Origin: JANMEX01 sp041751995
GTDB lineage: Bacteria > Pseudomonadota > Alphaproteobacteria > Rhizobiales > Rhizobiaceae
DNA length: 64,000 nt
Direction of reading: 5' to 3'
NCBI GenBank assembly: GCA_041751995.1
Contig: JBGSHY010000059.1
Location: forward strand, 20,528-84,527
A program made the position numbers and the translations under genes. Shown here piece after piece: positions 26,095 through 35,325 of the stretch (the first letter of the stretch is position 1; each line of letters begins with the position of its first letter). The notes beneath the pieces were generated by a model. The model did not search any database, was not told where the DNA came from, and worked only from the letters and a program-made list of their open reading frames with translations.

Positions 26095-26904
26095 ATGCCG
26101 GGCCTGATGCGCTTCACCATCCTTGGCTGCGGTTCATCTCCGGGCGTGCCGCGCATCACCGGCGACTGGGGCGCTTGTGATCCGCTCAATCCAAAAAACC
26201 GCCGCCGCCGCGCGTCCTTTTTGATCGAGCGCATTTCCGCGGATGGCGGAACTACCACTGTCGTAATCGATACCGGACCGGATTTTCGCGACCAAATGAT
26301 CACGTCCGGCGTCAAATCGCTCGACGGCGTCGTCTATACCCACGCACATGCCGACCATATCCACGGCATAGACGATTTGCGCGGCTTCTGGCTTGAGCAG
26401 AAGCGATTGATTGATGTCTATGCCGACGCATTTACACTGCAGCGTCTGCGTGAGGGCTTCGGCTATATCTTTGACAAGCCGACCGACAGCTCATATCCGC
26501 CGATTGTGCTGGCTCATGAAATCACACATGGCGAAGCCTTCGAAATCTCCGGCAACGGTGGTGCAATCAAGTTCGAACCGCTGACGCAAATTCATGGCTC
26601 GATCCGGTCGCTTGGTTTCCGGATCGGCGGTTTTGCCTATTGCTCGGATGTTTCCGATTTTCCCGCACATACGGCTGCGGCCATGCAAGACCTGGATGTG
26701 CTCATCATCGATGCACTTCAATATCGACCGCATCCAAGCCATTTGTCTTTGGACGAAGCGCTCGATTGGATCGACAAGTTAAAGCCGGTGCGGTCGATCC
26801 TGACACACATGCACACGCCGTTGGACTATGAAACAGTCGCAGCAGCGATGCCAACCGGTGTAGAACCGGGTTATGACGGACTTTGTGTCGAAATATCAAT
26901 ATGA
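26095..26904 (+). CDS. PhnP-like MBL-fold hydrolase
   Basis: The 269-residue protein has the metallo-beta-lactamase fold: the GCGSSPGVPRITGDWG opening and the metal site THAHADHIHGIDDLR (HxHxDH), with a further histidine in THMHTPLDYE. It belongs to the branch that includes the PhnP cyclic phosphodiesterase, which opens 1,2- or 2,3-cyclic phosphates. No phosphonate genes are near, so a role in nucleotide repair or general phosphodiester cleavage is as likely. It follows tatD by 3 bases, as in many Rhizobiales. Confidence 0.88.
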   Translation: MPGLMRFTILGCGSSPGVPRITGDWGACDPLNPKNRRRRASFLIERISADGGTTTVVIDTGPDFRDQMITSGVKSLDGVVYTHAHADHIHGIDDLRGFWLEQKRLIDVYADAFTLQRLREGFGYIFDKPTDSSYPPIVLAHEITHGEAFEISGNGGAIKFEPLTQIHGSIRSLGFRIGGFAYCSDVSDFPAHTAAAMQDLDVLIIDALQYRPHPSHLSLDEALDWIDKLKPVRSILTHMHTPLDYETVAAAMPTGVEPGYDGLCVEISI

Positions 26905-27026
26905 TGCGCGGGAATTCTAACCGCTGATTTGCAGTCGTTCGCATTCTTCTACTAGTTTATCTGTTCCATAATCAATCTTATGCGAGTTAGATGTGTGCAG
27001 CTTAACCTGCCAACCCACTGCGTCGT

Positions 27027-28013
27027 TCACGCAATCCGCCCACCCAGTTCATCGTCAATGTGAATCCGGACAATCTCGTCAAATCCCCTGTCCGCTTCAA
27101 ATCCCAGTTCCATCGCGCGCGTCGCCACAAACTCAGAAGGCCAACCGGCAACGATCCGTTGAATCGTTTCATCCGGTTCGCGGCGGATTAACCTCACAGC
27201 TTTTTCACCTGCAACACGCCGCAACGCGTCAATCTCTTCCGCCACAGTTGCCGACAGACCCGGCATGGTCAGATTTCGGCGTGGCCCGATCAAACGCCCG
27301 CCTAGCCTTGCCGCATGGAGCATGAAGCCGGTTGCTGCCTTCGGGCTGGCGAACCAGTGCCGGACACTTTCATCAACCGGCAGCACCGCTTCCTTGCCAA
27401 TCAGCGGTTCGCGCAGGATATTGGAGAAAAAACCTGAGGCAGCCTTGTTTGGTGCTCCCGGACGAATGCAGATAGTCGGCAGGCGCAAACCAACGCCATC
27501 AAATATTCCCCGTCGTGAATAATCAGACAGCAAAAGCTCGCAGATAGCCTTTTGAGTTCCATAACTGGTCAATGGCGTCGTGAAATAGTCATCTGGAATC
27601 TGCTGCGGAAATGGTGCGCCAAATACGGCGATTGACGATGCAAACACCACTTTTGGAACATATGGCGCCTTTTGTCCTTCCAGCCGTATCGCTTCAAACA
27701 GTTGCCTCGTGCCGTCGAGATTGATCCGATAGCCCTTTTCAAAGTCCGCCTCCGCTTCGCCCGAGACGATGGCAGCGAGATGAAAAATGACATCCGGACG
27801 GCGTTCAATGATTTTCTCGGCAAAGCCCGGTCCAGAAAAATCGCCCGATACAATTTGGGTGCTAGCAGCCAGCCTTGGCGGCGCAACCGCATCGATAACA
27901 TCGACCAGTGTCAGTTGGCTTGTCTCCGACCCGAGAGCCCCCTCCTCTGACCCCAGACGGGAGCCAAGTTTACGCCCGAGCATTCCGGCGGCGCCAGTGA
28001 TCATGACATGCAT
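27027..28013 (-). CDS. denD: D-erythronate dehydrogenase-like reductase
   Basis: This 328-residue NAD-dependent short-chain epimerase/dehydrogenase matches DenD, which oxidises D-erythronate at C2 in four-carbon acid sugar use. Its features are the nucleotide loop GAAGMLGRKL, the YxxxK pair in SYGTQKAICE, and the LRLPTICIRPGAPNKAASGF stretch characteristic of DenD. The partner genes of the pathway (kinase, isomerase, decarboxylase) are absent from the window, so assignment to this pathway rests on the protein alone. It is convergent with the PhnP-like gene and divergent from mazG. Confidence 0.75.
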   Translation of the reverse strand: MHVMITGAAGMLGRKLGSRLGSEEGALGSETSQLTLVDVIDAVAPPRLAASTQIVSGDFSGPGFAEKIIERRPDVIFHLAAIVSGEAEADFEKGYRINLDGTRQLFEAIRLEGQKAPYVPKVVFASSIAVFGAPFPQQIPDDYFTTPLTSYGTQKAICELLLSDYSRRGIFDGVGLRLPTICIRPGAPNKAASGFFSNILREPLIGKEAVLPVDESVRHWFASPKAATGFMLHAARLGGRLIGPRRNLTMPGLSATVAEEIDALRRVAGEKAVRLIRREPDETIQRIVAGWPSEFVATRAMELGFEADRGFDEIVRIHIDDELGGRIA

Positions 28014-28114
28014 TTCGCAATCCTTGTGGAAACTTGTTAGAGCAGCCTTGAGACCGGCTCAACTTGCTGCGCTTATCCAATTTTGCCAACCAAATAATAC
28101 GTCAGGCGCGTTTC

Positions 28115-29122
28115 ATGACCCCTTCCCGCGACATCAGCCGACTTCTAGAGATCATGGCCGCGTTGCGCGACCCGAAGACCGGCTGCCCGTGGGATGTGGT
28201 GCAGACTTTCGAGACAATCATTCCCTACACGATCGAAGAAGCCCACGAAGTTGCCGAGGCGATCGGGCGTCATGACATGGTTGATTTGGCAGAGGAACTC
28301 GGCGACCTTTTGCTGCAGGTCGTGTTTCATGCCCGGATGGCCGAAGAAGCCGGAAGCTTTGATTTTGGCTCCGTAGTCGAAGCCATCACGACAAAAATGA
28401 TCCGCCGCCACCCGCATGTGTTCGGCGATGCTGATGCGCGGTCCGCCGGCATGGCCAAGGGCATGTGGAACAGGATCAAGATGGAAGAGAAGGCCGAGCG
28501 CCTCGAAAAGCGCAACGCGGCCGGGCTTCAGGCCGATGAGACGGTGCGGCACCTCGATGCCGTGCCGAGCGCCCTTCCCCCGGTCATTCAATCGGTCAAA
28601 CTGCAGGAACAGGCAGCGCGGGTTGGCTTTGACTGGGCTGAGCCTGCACCGATCCTCGACAAGATCGAAGAGGAATGTGGCGAATTGCGCGAGGTCATAC
28701 AGACCGGGGAAAAAGAGCGGATGTTCGAAGAGTACGGCGACATCCTGTTTGCAATGATGAACCTTGGCCGACGCTTGGGAATTGATCCGGAAAGCGCCTT
28801 GCGCGCCACCAATTTGAAATTCCGCACGCGGTTTGCCCACGTCGAGGACGGTTTGGCCGACGCCGGTCTTAAACTCGGGAAAGCAGATCTGGAAACGATG
28901 GAAGCACTTTGGCAAAAAGAAAAAAGCTTCCCGATTAATAGTCCATGGTGGTTTTTGGTGTTTTGCCCAAGCGGTGATCCAGTTCCATGCGCGTCTGCGG
29001 GCTCATCCGAACCGTCAGGTTCACGCCCCCATCCTCTCGATCTTCTCGCACCAACACGGCCCCATTGCGGTAAATCCAGTCCAGATTGGACAAAGAAGAA
29101 GCGGGAACCATGCAGTCGATAA
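28115..29122 (+). CDS. mazG: MazG nucleotide pyrophosphohydrolase, 3' end apparently frameshifted
   Basis: MazG hydrolyses nucleoside triphosphates (house-cleaning, ppGpp-related). Two MazG domains are visible: N-terminal (EEAHEVAEAI ... EELGDLLLQVVFHA) and C-terminal (KIEEECGELREVI ... EEYGDILFAMMNLGRRLG). The protein should end near residue 274. Instead the frame runs on about 60 codons, into the antisense of hflX, where the sequence is arginine, proline and serine rich and unlike the family. One extra A in the run at 28920-28925 would give a stop at 28936-28938, overlapping the hflX stop. The start at 28115 is preferred over 28064. Confidence 0.85.
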   Translation: MTPSRDISRLLEIMAALRDPKTGCPWDVVQTFETIIPYTIEEAHEVAEAIGRHDMVDLAEELGDLLLQVVFHARMAEEAGSFDFGSVVEAITTKMIRRHPHVFGDADARSAGMAKGMWNRIKMEEKAERLEKRNAAGLQADETVRHLDAVPSALPPVIQSVKLQEQAARVGFDWAEPAPILDKIEEECGELREVIQTGEKERMFEEYGDILFAMMNLGRRLGIDPESALRATNLKFRTRFAHVEDGLADAGLKLGKADLETMEALWQKEKSFPINSPWWFLVFCPSGDPVPCASAGSSEPSGSRPHPLDLLAPTRPHCGKSSPDWTKKKREPCSR

Positions 29123-30293
29123 TTTCCGCCTTCCCCTCAAGGCGTTCTTCGATGGCGGCCAGGAGCGCGCCGACGCCTTCCCCGGTCAAGGCAGAAACCG
29201 GAATCTGCGCCGGACCAATGTTTTTGTGACCCGTCAGTGAAACCATTGCATCGCGCTGCTCCGGCTCCAGCAAGTCTGTCTTGTTCCAGACTTCGATGAC
29301 TTTGGATGAATCCTTCGGATCAAGTCCAAGGCTGCGCAGTATGGTTTCAACATCATGCGCCTGCGCATTGGAATCGGCGTCAGCGATGTCCCGGACATGG
29401 ATGACCAGATCTGCTTCGACGACTTCTTCCAGCGTCGCCCGGAATGCCGCGACCAGATGCGTTGGCAGGTTGGAAATGAAACCAACCGTGTCTGACAAAA
29501 TGGCCAATCCGCCGTGCGGCAGCGGCAGCTTGCGCAGCGTCGGATCAAGCGTTGCAAACAGCATGTCCGCCGCCATGACATCCGCCCCGGTCATCTTGTT
29601 GAACAGTGTCGACTTTCCGGCGTTGGTGTAACCGACCAGCGCCACTACCGGATATGGAACTTTCTGGCGTTTTGCGCGGTGCAGCTTGCGGGTCTGCGTG
29701 ACATGCGCCAACTCGTCCTTCAGCCGGTCGATCTTGTCCTGCAACAGCCGCCGATCCGATTCGATCTGGGTTTCACCCGGACCTCCCATGAAGCCGCCAC
29801 CGCCGCGCTGGCGCTCCAAATGGGTCCAGCTGCGCACAAGCCGACCTTTCTGGTAGGTTAGGTGTGCGAGTTCGACCTGCAGTACACCTTCGCGGGTTTT
29901 TGCGCGCTTGCCGAATATTTCAAGAATGAGTCCGGTGCGGTCAATGACCTTGACCTTCCATTCCCGCTCCAGATTGCGTTGCTGAACAGGCGTCAAAGGG
30001 TGGTCGACAATGACCAGACCGATTTCCTGCGCTTCGATCTCCGCCGCGATGGTTTCAACCGAGCCAGTGCCCAGCAATGTGGCAGGCTTTGGCCGTTGAA
30101 CGTTTATAATCGCCTTGTGAACGACTTCGAGGTCAATCGCCAATGCCAGACCTGCGGCCTCTTCCAATCGCGCGGCAGAACTGCGCGGAGCAACTTCGGT
30201 TGGCTTGCCGTCAGACGGTTCAGTTGAATAGCGTTGCGGCAACACCGGCACGATCACCGCTGCCCGCATCGCTTCTGAAGATGATGATTTCAA
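28935..30293 (-). CDS. hflX: GTPase HflX
   Basis: HflX is a ribosome-splitting GTPase active in heat stress. The 452-residue protein has the N-terminal HflX domain with the family motif PLTPVQQRNLER and GGRGFMGGPGETQ-like RGGGGFMGGPGETQ, then the G domain with GYTNAGKSTL (G1), DTVGF (G3) and NKTD (G4), and a C-terminal domain. It follows hfq closely (45 bases), the common hfq-hflX arrangement of proteobacteria. A start at 30269 (MRAAVIVPVL) is equally possible. Its 3' end meets the convergent mazG. Confidence 0.95.
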   Translation of the reverse strand: MKSSSSEAMRAAVIVPVLPQRYSTEPSDGKPTEVAPRSSAARLEEAAGLALAIDLEVVHKAIINVQRPKPATLLGTGSVETIAAEIEAQEIGLVIVDHPLTPVQQRNLEREWKVKVIDRTGLILEIFGKRAKTREGVLQVELAHLTYQKGRLVRSWTHLERQRGGGGFMGGPGETQIESDRRLLQDKIDRLKDELAHVTQTRKLHRAKRQKVPYPVVALVGYTNAGKSTLFNKMTGADVMAADMLFATLDPTLRKLPLPHGGLAILSDTVGFISNLPTHLVAAFRATLEEVVEADLVIHVRDIADADSNAQAHDVETILRSLGLDPKDSSKVIEVWNKTDLLEPEQRDAMVSLTGHKNIGPAQIPVSALTGEGVGALLAAIEERLEGKAEIIDCMVPASSLSNLDWIYRNGAVLVREDREDGGVNLTVRMSPQTRMELDHRLGKTPKTTMDY

Positions 30294-30338
30294 TGATTCG
30301 CCCTATGATCGGCCAGATTTGTTTCCGGCCTTGTCGTA

Positions 30339-30575
30339 TCAGGCTTCTTCGCCTTCAAACATTTGCACCGGCTGGCTCGGCATGATCGTGGAAATCGCAT
30401 GCTTGTAAACAAGCTGTGAGTGGCCGTCACGACGAAGCAGGACACAGAAATTATCAAACGAAGTAACCACGCCAGTCAGCTTCACGCCATTGACCAGAAA
30501 TATGGTCAGCGAGTTTTTTTGCTTGCGCACCGAATTCAGGAACAGGTCCTGAAGGTTTTGTGACTTTTCGGCCAT
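30339..30575 (-). CDS. hfq: RNA chaperone Hfq
   Basis: Hfq is the hexameric Sm-like protein that pairs small RNAs with mRNAs. With the start at 30575 (MAEKSQNLQDL) it has 78 residues. The Sm1 region (VKLTGVVTSFDNFCVLL) and the Sm2 motif YKHAISTI are intact, with the short acidic C-terminus of alphaproteobacterial Hfq. The frame extends upstream to 30629, but the added residues do not belong to the family. It precedes hflX. Position next to ntrYX and dat is typical of Rhizobiales. Confidence 0.97.
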   Translation of the reverse strand: MAEKSQNLQDLFLNSVRKQKNSLTIFLVNGVKLTGVVTSFDNFCVLLRRDGHSQLVYKHAISTIMPSQPVQMFEGEEA

Positions 30576-30610
30576 TTTTGTGTTTCCGATGTCCCTGAAT
30601 ATCTGCTGGT

Positions 30611-30655
30611 AATGCCACCCCGTGGCCATGCCCTGTCAATACACTTTTAAAGTGT
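30611..30655 (-). promoter_or_regulatory. hfq: Possible hfq promoter with upstream palindrome
   Basis: On the minus strand TTGACA (complement of 30634-30639) lies 17 bases before GGCATT (complement of 30611-30616), a weak -10 box. Directly upstream is the palindrome ACACTTT-T-AAAGTGT (30641-30655). The box match is only moderate, so this is a candidate rather than an assignment. Confidence 0.35.
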
Positions 30656-30707
30656 CTCTCCAAGTTGAATACCAGAAGTTGTCGCCCCTAACCCACAACT
30701 CCGGATA

Positions 30708-31571
30708 TCAGGCGAGAGTCTTTTCTGCAACGGCAAAAAAAGCCTCGCGCAATTGTGGTGCAATCAATCCCGGATGACCGTTGCCAATCGGTTGCCCATC
30801 GAGCTTAACCACTGGCATAACCAGCGTCGTTGCCGCTGTTATGAACACTTCACGGGCATTTTTGGCTTCTTCAACCGAGAATGGACGCTCATCAACCGTC
30901 AAACCTAGTTTTGCGGCAACCTCGATGACCGTTGTCCGCGTGACACCGCGCAAAATGCCATGTTCGGCCGGGCGGGTTACCAATTTTCCGTCCTTGGAGA
31001 CGATCCAGACATTCGTTGCCGCGCCTTCCTTGATAAATCCGTCCTCATCGATGAATACAGCCTCCTGGGCGCCCTGCCGTTTGGCAGCTTCCCGGGCCAG
31101 CACGTTTGGCAAAAGGCCGACTGTCTTGATGTCTACCCGGTCCCATCGATTCTCCGGCACTGTGATGATCGCAATTCCCGCTTCGGCGCGTTTTTCGGCG
31201 GCGTCACGGTTTAGAGATTTGGCGGTTATGACGATGGATAAGGGCACACTGTCAGGCGGAAAGACATGGTCGCGCTTGGCTACGCCACGCGTGACCTGCA
31301 GATAGTACATGCCATTGGTGACAAGATTGCGCCTGACCACTTCGCGAATGACCGTTGTCAGCGCCATTCGCGACATTGGCCATTTCATTTCCAGTTCCCG
31401 CAAAGAACGGTCCAGCCGGTCCAGATGACGCGTCAGATCGACAATATATCCATGGCGGATTTCGCAGACTTCATACACACCGTCGGCGAATTGATAGCCC
31501 CGGTCTTCGACATGGACAGCAGCATCGGCATGGCGGACATAGCGTCCGTTGACGTAGGCAATGCGAGACAA
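30708..31571 (-). CDS. dat: D-amino-acid aminotransferase
   Basis: The 287-residue protein is a class IV pyridoxal-phosphate aminotransferase of the D-amino-acid type, which makes D-glutamate or D-alanine from alpha-keto acids. It opens with YVNGRYVRHADAAVHVEDRG, has the catalytic-lysine region VDIKTVGLLPNVLA, then EAVFIDEDGFIKEGAATNVW. The D-amino-acid assignment over branched-chain aminotransferase rests on these stretches. It lies between ntrX and hfq, a conserved rhizobial arrangement with no obvious functional link to either. Confidence 0.9.
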   Translation of the reverse strand: MSRIAYVNGRYVRHADAAVHVEDRGYQFADGVYEVCEIRHGYIVDLTRHLDRLDRSLRELEMKWPMSRMALTTVIREVVRRNLVTNGMYYLQVTRGVAKRDHVFPPDSVPLSIVITAKSLNRDAAEKRAEAGIAIITVPENRWDRVDIKTVGLLPNVLAREAAKRQGAQEAVFIDEDGFIKEGAATNVWIVSKDGKLVTRPAEHGILRGVTRTTVIEVAAKLGLTVDERPFSVEEAKNAREVFITAATTLVMPVVKLDGQPIGNGHPGLIAPQLREAFFAVAEKTLA

Positions 31572-31609
31572 GATTTTTCCCCTTATATGGAAAACAACGA
31601 AATTCTGCT

Positions 31610-32971
31610 TCAGACGCCCAGGGACTTAAGTTTGCGATGCAGCGCAGAACGCTCCATACCAACGAATTCCGACGTCTTGGATATATTGCCACCAAAACGG
31701 TTGATTTGAGCGATCAGGTATTCCTTCTCGAACACCTCGCGTGCCTCGCGCAATGGCAGTGACATGATGTGCTGGTCGGACTGTGTCGGCACGCGCGGCA
31801 GCATGTCGCCAACTTCGGAAGGCAAAAGACTGGCCGTGATTTCGCTGTCATTGTCATCGCCGCGCGCCAGGATCAGCAGACGTTCGACATTGTTTCGCAA
31901 TTGGCGGACATTCCCGGGCCAACCATGGGATTGAAGCACGGCCATTGCATCGTCGCCGATCTTGCGCGGTTTGATGCCCGCTTGTTCGGTGAGTTGCCTG
32001 ACAAAAAAATTGACCAATTGAGGAATGTCCTCGCGACGGTCCGCAAGCGGCGGAATGGACAAGGGCACGACAGCAAGACGGTGGAACAAGTCCTCACGGA
32101 ACCGGCCTTCGGCGATCATGGCCTCAAGGTTTTGCGCTGTGGAGGAAATAATGCGGATATCGACCTTGACCCGCTTGTTGCCCCCTACCCGCTCAAAGCT
32201 TTGGTCAACCAGAACCCTCAATATCTTGTTCTGCGTTTCGCGCGGCATGTCCGCGACTTCGTCGATGTACAGAACACCGCCATGCGCCTCTTCGAGCGCG
32301 CCGATTTTTCTCTCGCCGCCGGTCATTTCCGTGCCGAACAGTTCGATCTCCATGCGCTCCGGTGTAATCATTGCCGCGTTGACGGTAACAAACGGACCAT
32401 TGGCCCGCGGAGACAGTTGGTGGATGGCGCGCGCAGCCATCTCCTTGCCTGAGCCGGATGCGCCGAAAATCATTACCCGGCTGTTCGTCGGTGCGATGCG
32501 TTCGATGGTCTGCTTTAGTTGGTTCATCGCCTGCGACGTGCCAATCAGCTCAAGGCTATCCGAACTCTTCTTGCGCAGTTCGGTCACTTCCTTGCGCAGG
32601 CGCGATGTTTCCAATGCCCGTTCGGCAACCAGCACCAGCCGGTCCGCCTTGAATGGTTTTTCGATAAAATCATAAGCGCCGCGCTTGATGGCCGAAACAG
32701 CGGTTTCGATGTTGCCATGACCGGAAATCATCACGACCGGGAGATCGGGATACTGTTTCTTTATCTCGTCAAGCAGCGACAAACCGTCAAGTCGGCTTCC
32801 CTGCAGCCAGATGTCCAGAAACACCAGCCGCGGCATCCGTGCGTCGATTGCCTGCAGTGCCGTGTCTGCATCCTTGGCGGTACGGGTTTCGTGGCCTTCG
32901 TCAGACAGGATTCCCGCCACCAGCTCACGGATGTCTTCTTCGTCGTCAACAACCAGAATTTCAGAGGCCAT
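31610..32971 (-). CDS. ntrX: Nitrogen response regulator NtrX
   Basis: This response regulator of 453 residues is partner of NtrY. The receiver domain (about 1-120) has the acidic pair DDEED and the phosphoacceptor in VFLDIWL; a AAA+ domain with GASGSGKEMAAR (about 145-385) and a C-terminal Fis-type helix-turn-helix (NISKTSEFVGMERSALHRKL) follow. The GAFTGA loop that contacts sigma-54 is missing; the region reads GTEMTGGERKIGALEE. That fits NtrX proteins that act independently of sigma-54. It overlaps the ntrY end by 11 bases. Confidence 0.95.
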   Translation of the reverse strand: MASEILVVDDEEDIRELVAGILSDEGHETRTAKDADTALQAIDARMPRLVFLDIWLQGSRLDGLSLLDEIKKQYPDLPVVMISGHGNIETAVSAIKRGAYDFIEKPFKADRLVLVAERALETSRLRKEVTELRKKSSDSLELIGTSQAMNQLKQTIERIAPTNSRVMIFGASGSGKEMAARAIHQLSPRANGPFVTVNAAMITPERMEIELFGTEMTGGERKIGALEEAHGGVLYIDEVADMPRETQNKILRVLVDQSFERVGGNKRVKVDIRIISSTAQNLEAMIAEGRFREDLFHRLAVVPLSIPPLADRREDIPQLVNFFVRQLTEQAGIKPRKIGDDAMAVLQSHGWPGNVRQLRNNVERLLILARGDDNDSEITASLLPSEVGDMLPRVPTQSDQHIMSLPLREAREVFEKEYLIAQINRFGGNISKTSEFVGMERSALHRKLKSLGV

Positions 32972-35255
32972 TTTCACTTACCTGCACTATCTTTTTGTTA
33001 TTGTTTTCCAACGCGATTTCAACACCGCTGCGATCCTCAGACACTCTGTCGATTGCCGGAAAGACAATCCGGATGTTGGCGCCGACACCATTGTGGAAGT
33101 CGTCCGGGGCATCATGGAGAGACAGTGTCCCGGCGTGCTCTTCAACAATCTTGCGTACTATGGCGAGACCAAGGCCTGTCCCCTTTTCGCGCGTTGTCAT
33201 GTAGGGCTCCAGCAGCCGCTGACGGTTCTCGCGCGGTAGACCTTTGCCATTGTCGATAATGTCGACGACGATCGATCCACTTTCACTGGTTGCGCGGACA
33301 AGGACGTGCCCCTTTTCAACCGCCAAGTCTGGCTCGCGGCCATCGATTGCCTCTGTGGCGTTCTTGATCAGATTGCCAAAGGCCTGCGACAACATCCGGC
33401 TGTCGAGCATGCCCATCAGCGCTGCGCTTGGCAGTTGCTTCTCGATCACTATGTCCGGACGGCTGACCTCTATCAGGAACGCAGCTTCGCGCAGCGGCAA
33501 GCGTATATCCAAGGGTGCTGGCGTGGGTTTTGGCATTCGCGCAAAAGCCGAGAACTCGTCAACCATGCGCCCGATGTCGCCAACCTGCCGGATGATCGTG
33601 TCGGTGCATTGGTCGAATATCTCGCGATCTTCCACAATCACCTTGCCGAATCGGCGGCGTATGCGTTCGGCCGACAACTGTATCGGTGTCAGCGGATTTT
33701 TGATCTCGTGCGCGATACGACGGGCAATGTCTGACCATGCCGTCGACCTTTGCGCCGTTACCAGATCGGTGATGTCGTCAACGGTTACCACATAGGAGTG
33801 ATCGGAACTCGCCGATTCCTCAACGGTGATCTGGACATTATAGGTCCGCTCCGAGCCTTTGCGGATGAACGTCGCCTGCTCGCGATAGACCGGCTTTTCG
33901 GTGCTTCTTGCCAGTTCGAAAATTGTGCCCAGTTCGGGCAAAACGGCAGACAGCATCTGACCCGTCGCCTGATTGGCATCGATGCCGAGAATATGCTCCG
34001 CTGATTTGTTGGCGATATTAATGACACCGTCCGGATCAACGCCGATGACCGCAGCGGTGACGCCAGACAAAACCGCTTCGGAAAAGCGCCTGCGCTCATC
34101 GATCTGATCGCGGGCATTTATCAATTCGTTGCGCTGGCTCTTCAACTGCTGGATCATCGTATTGAATGTGTCCGACAGGAAGCCAACGTCACCATCCGAT
34201 TTTCGGACCGGGACGACGACATCCAGGTCTCCCTTTGCCACCGCGTCAGAAGCGCCGATCAACAGGCGGATCGGGCGCACCAACCGGTCAGCCACGGCTA
34301 TGCCGGTCCAGATTGCCGACAGCAAAACCACGAGCGTAAGACCGAGATAAAGCAGCGCGAAGGCGATCTGGGTGGTGGTCCGGTTTGCCTCCAACCCCTG
34401 GTATTCCGCGGCATTGATGTTGACGATCTTTACCGCTTCGATGAGCTGCTGATCGACACTCCGGATCGTATAAAGATAGGCATTGTCAATCTGGCGGAGT
34501 TTTATGATCGCACCGACAAGGTTGCGATTTTCCGGCGGAATGAGGACCGGATTTCCATCAGCAGCCGTCGCGAGCGCTTCTGGCGGAGCCGGCGGCAACT
34601 CAGGCACTTCGGCTCTTTTTGAAGAAGCTATCAGAACAGTGCCATCGTCTTTCAGCAGCGAGGCCTGCAACAGGCCGCGTCCCGCCGACTGTTGGTCCAG
34701 CAATTGTTTGAAACCATTGCGGTCAAGGCTGTACAGCGTCCGGGCGGCATCGACGTCCACCGCCATGGACAACGTTGTGCCTTGCAGATTTCGGGCGTTT
34801 TCTTCGACGTATGACTTGGCAATCGAGATTGATGAATTGACGATGTCTTTTGTTCTGATGGCAAACCAGCGGTCTAGTCCGACATTCAACGTTACCGACG
34901 CGACGATGGCAACGACAATGGCCGGCACAGCAGCAACCAGTGAAAACAGGACAACAATTCGCACATGCAGGCGGGCAGCCGCACGGCCATGCTGGCGGGC
35001 GCGAATGATACGGTCAATTTCCCGGGCGATCAGCAACAACAAGAGAACGATCAGCCCTGCATTGGCAAATGCCAGACCCGCCGTGATTGACTGGGTTGGG
35101 GTGATCGGCGTCACGCCCATCAGGATGCTGAATGATACGGCTGCCGTTAACAGCGAGGTGATGACAACCAAAAGACCTGGAAGCGCTAAAAGCTTGCGCC
35201 CTTCAGGAGCGCCCGCCAGTCCCTTCCAATTGCCCAACAGGCTTACACCTTGCAA
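32961..35255 (-). CDS. ntrY: Nitrogen sensor histidine kinase NtrY
   Basis: The 764-residue membrane kinase shows, in order, N-terminal transmembrane helices (about 25-110), a periplasmic sensing region, a further helix near residue 300, HAMP (about 320-375), PAS (about 385-490), and HisKA with phosphoacceptor His in RRIAHEIKNPLTP, then a HATPase domain with DNGKGLPRE and GTGLGLAIV. It phosphorylates NtrX in response to nitrogen or redox signals. The start appears to be TTG at 35255, with no in-frame ATG nearby. A 70-base gap with repeats of TTGCAACG separates it from ntrC. Confidence 0.95.
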   Translation of the reverse strand: MQGVSLLGNWKGLAGAPEGRKLLALPGLLVVITSLLTAAVSFSILMGVTPITPTQSITAGLAFANAGLIVLLLLLIAREIDRIIRARQHGRAAARLHVRIVVLFSLVAAVPAIVVAIVASVTLNVGLDRWFAIRTKDIVNSSISIAKSYVEENARNLQGTTLSMAVDVDAARTLYSLDRNGFKQLLDQQSAGRGLLQASLLKDDGTVLIASSKRAEVPELPPAPPEALATAADGNPVLIPPENRNLVGAIIKLRQIDNAYLYTIRSVDQQLIEAVKIVNINAAEYQGLEANRTTTQIAFALLYLGLTLVVLLSAIWTGIAVADRLVRPIRLLIGASDAVAKGDLDVVVPVRKSDGDVGFLSDTFNTMIQQLKSQRNELINARDQIDERRRFSEAVLSGVTAAVIGVDPDGVINIANKSAEHILGIDANQATGQMLSAVLPELGTIFELARSTEKPVYREQATFIRKGSERTYNVQITVEESASSDHSYVVTVDDITDLVTAQRSTAWSDIARRIAHEIKNPLTPIQLSAERIRRRFGKVIVEDREIFDQCTDTIIRQVGDIGRMVDEFSAFARMPKPTPAPLDIRLPLREAAFLIEVSRPDIVIEKQLPSAALMGMLDSRMLSQAFGNLIKNATEAIDGREPDLAVEKGHVLVRATSESGSIVVDIIDNGKGLPRENRQRLLEPYMTTREKGTGLGLAIVRKIVEEHAGTLSLHDAPDDFHNGVGANIRIVFPAIDRVSEDRSGVEIALENNNKKIVQVSENGL

Positions 35256-35325
35256 AACCGCACCCTTGAATCACGAATCCGTTGCAATCATGCAACGCAT
35301 TGTGGCGTTTTTGCAACGATCTTCG

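Noticed and set aside
35303..35315. Possible sigma-54 promoter (TGGCGTTTTTGCA) near ntrY
   Set aside because: The spacing between the GG and GC elements is too short (9 instead of 12 bases), and it points away from ntrY.
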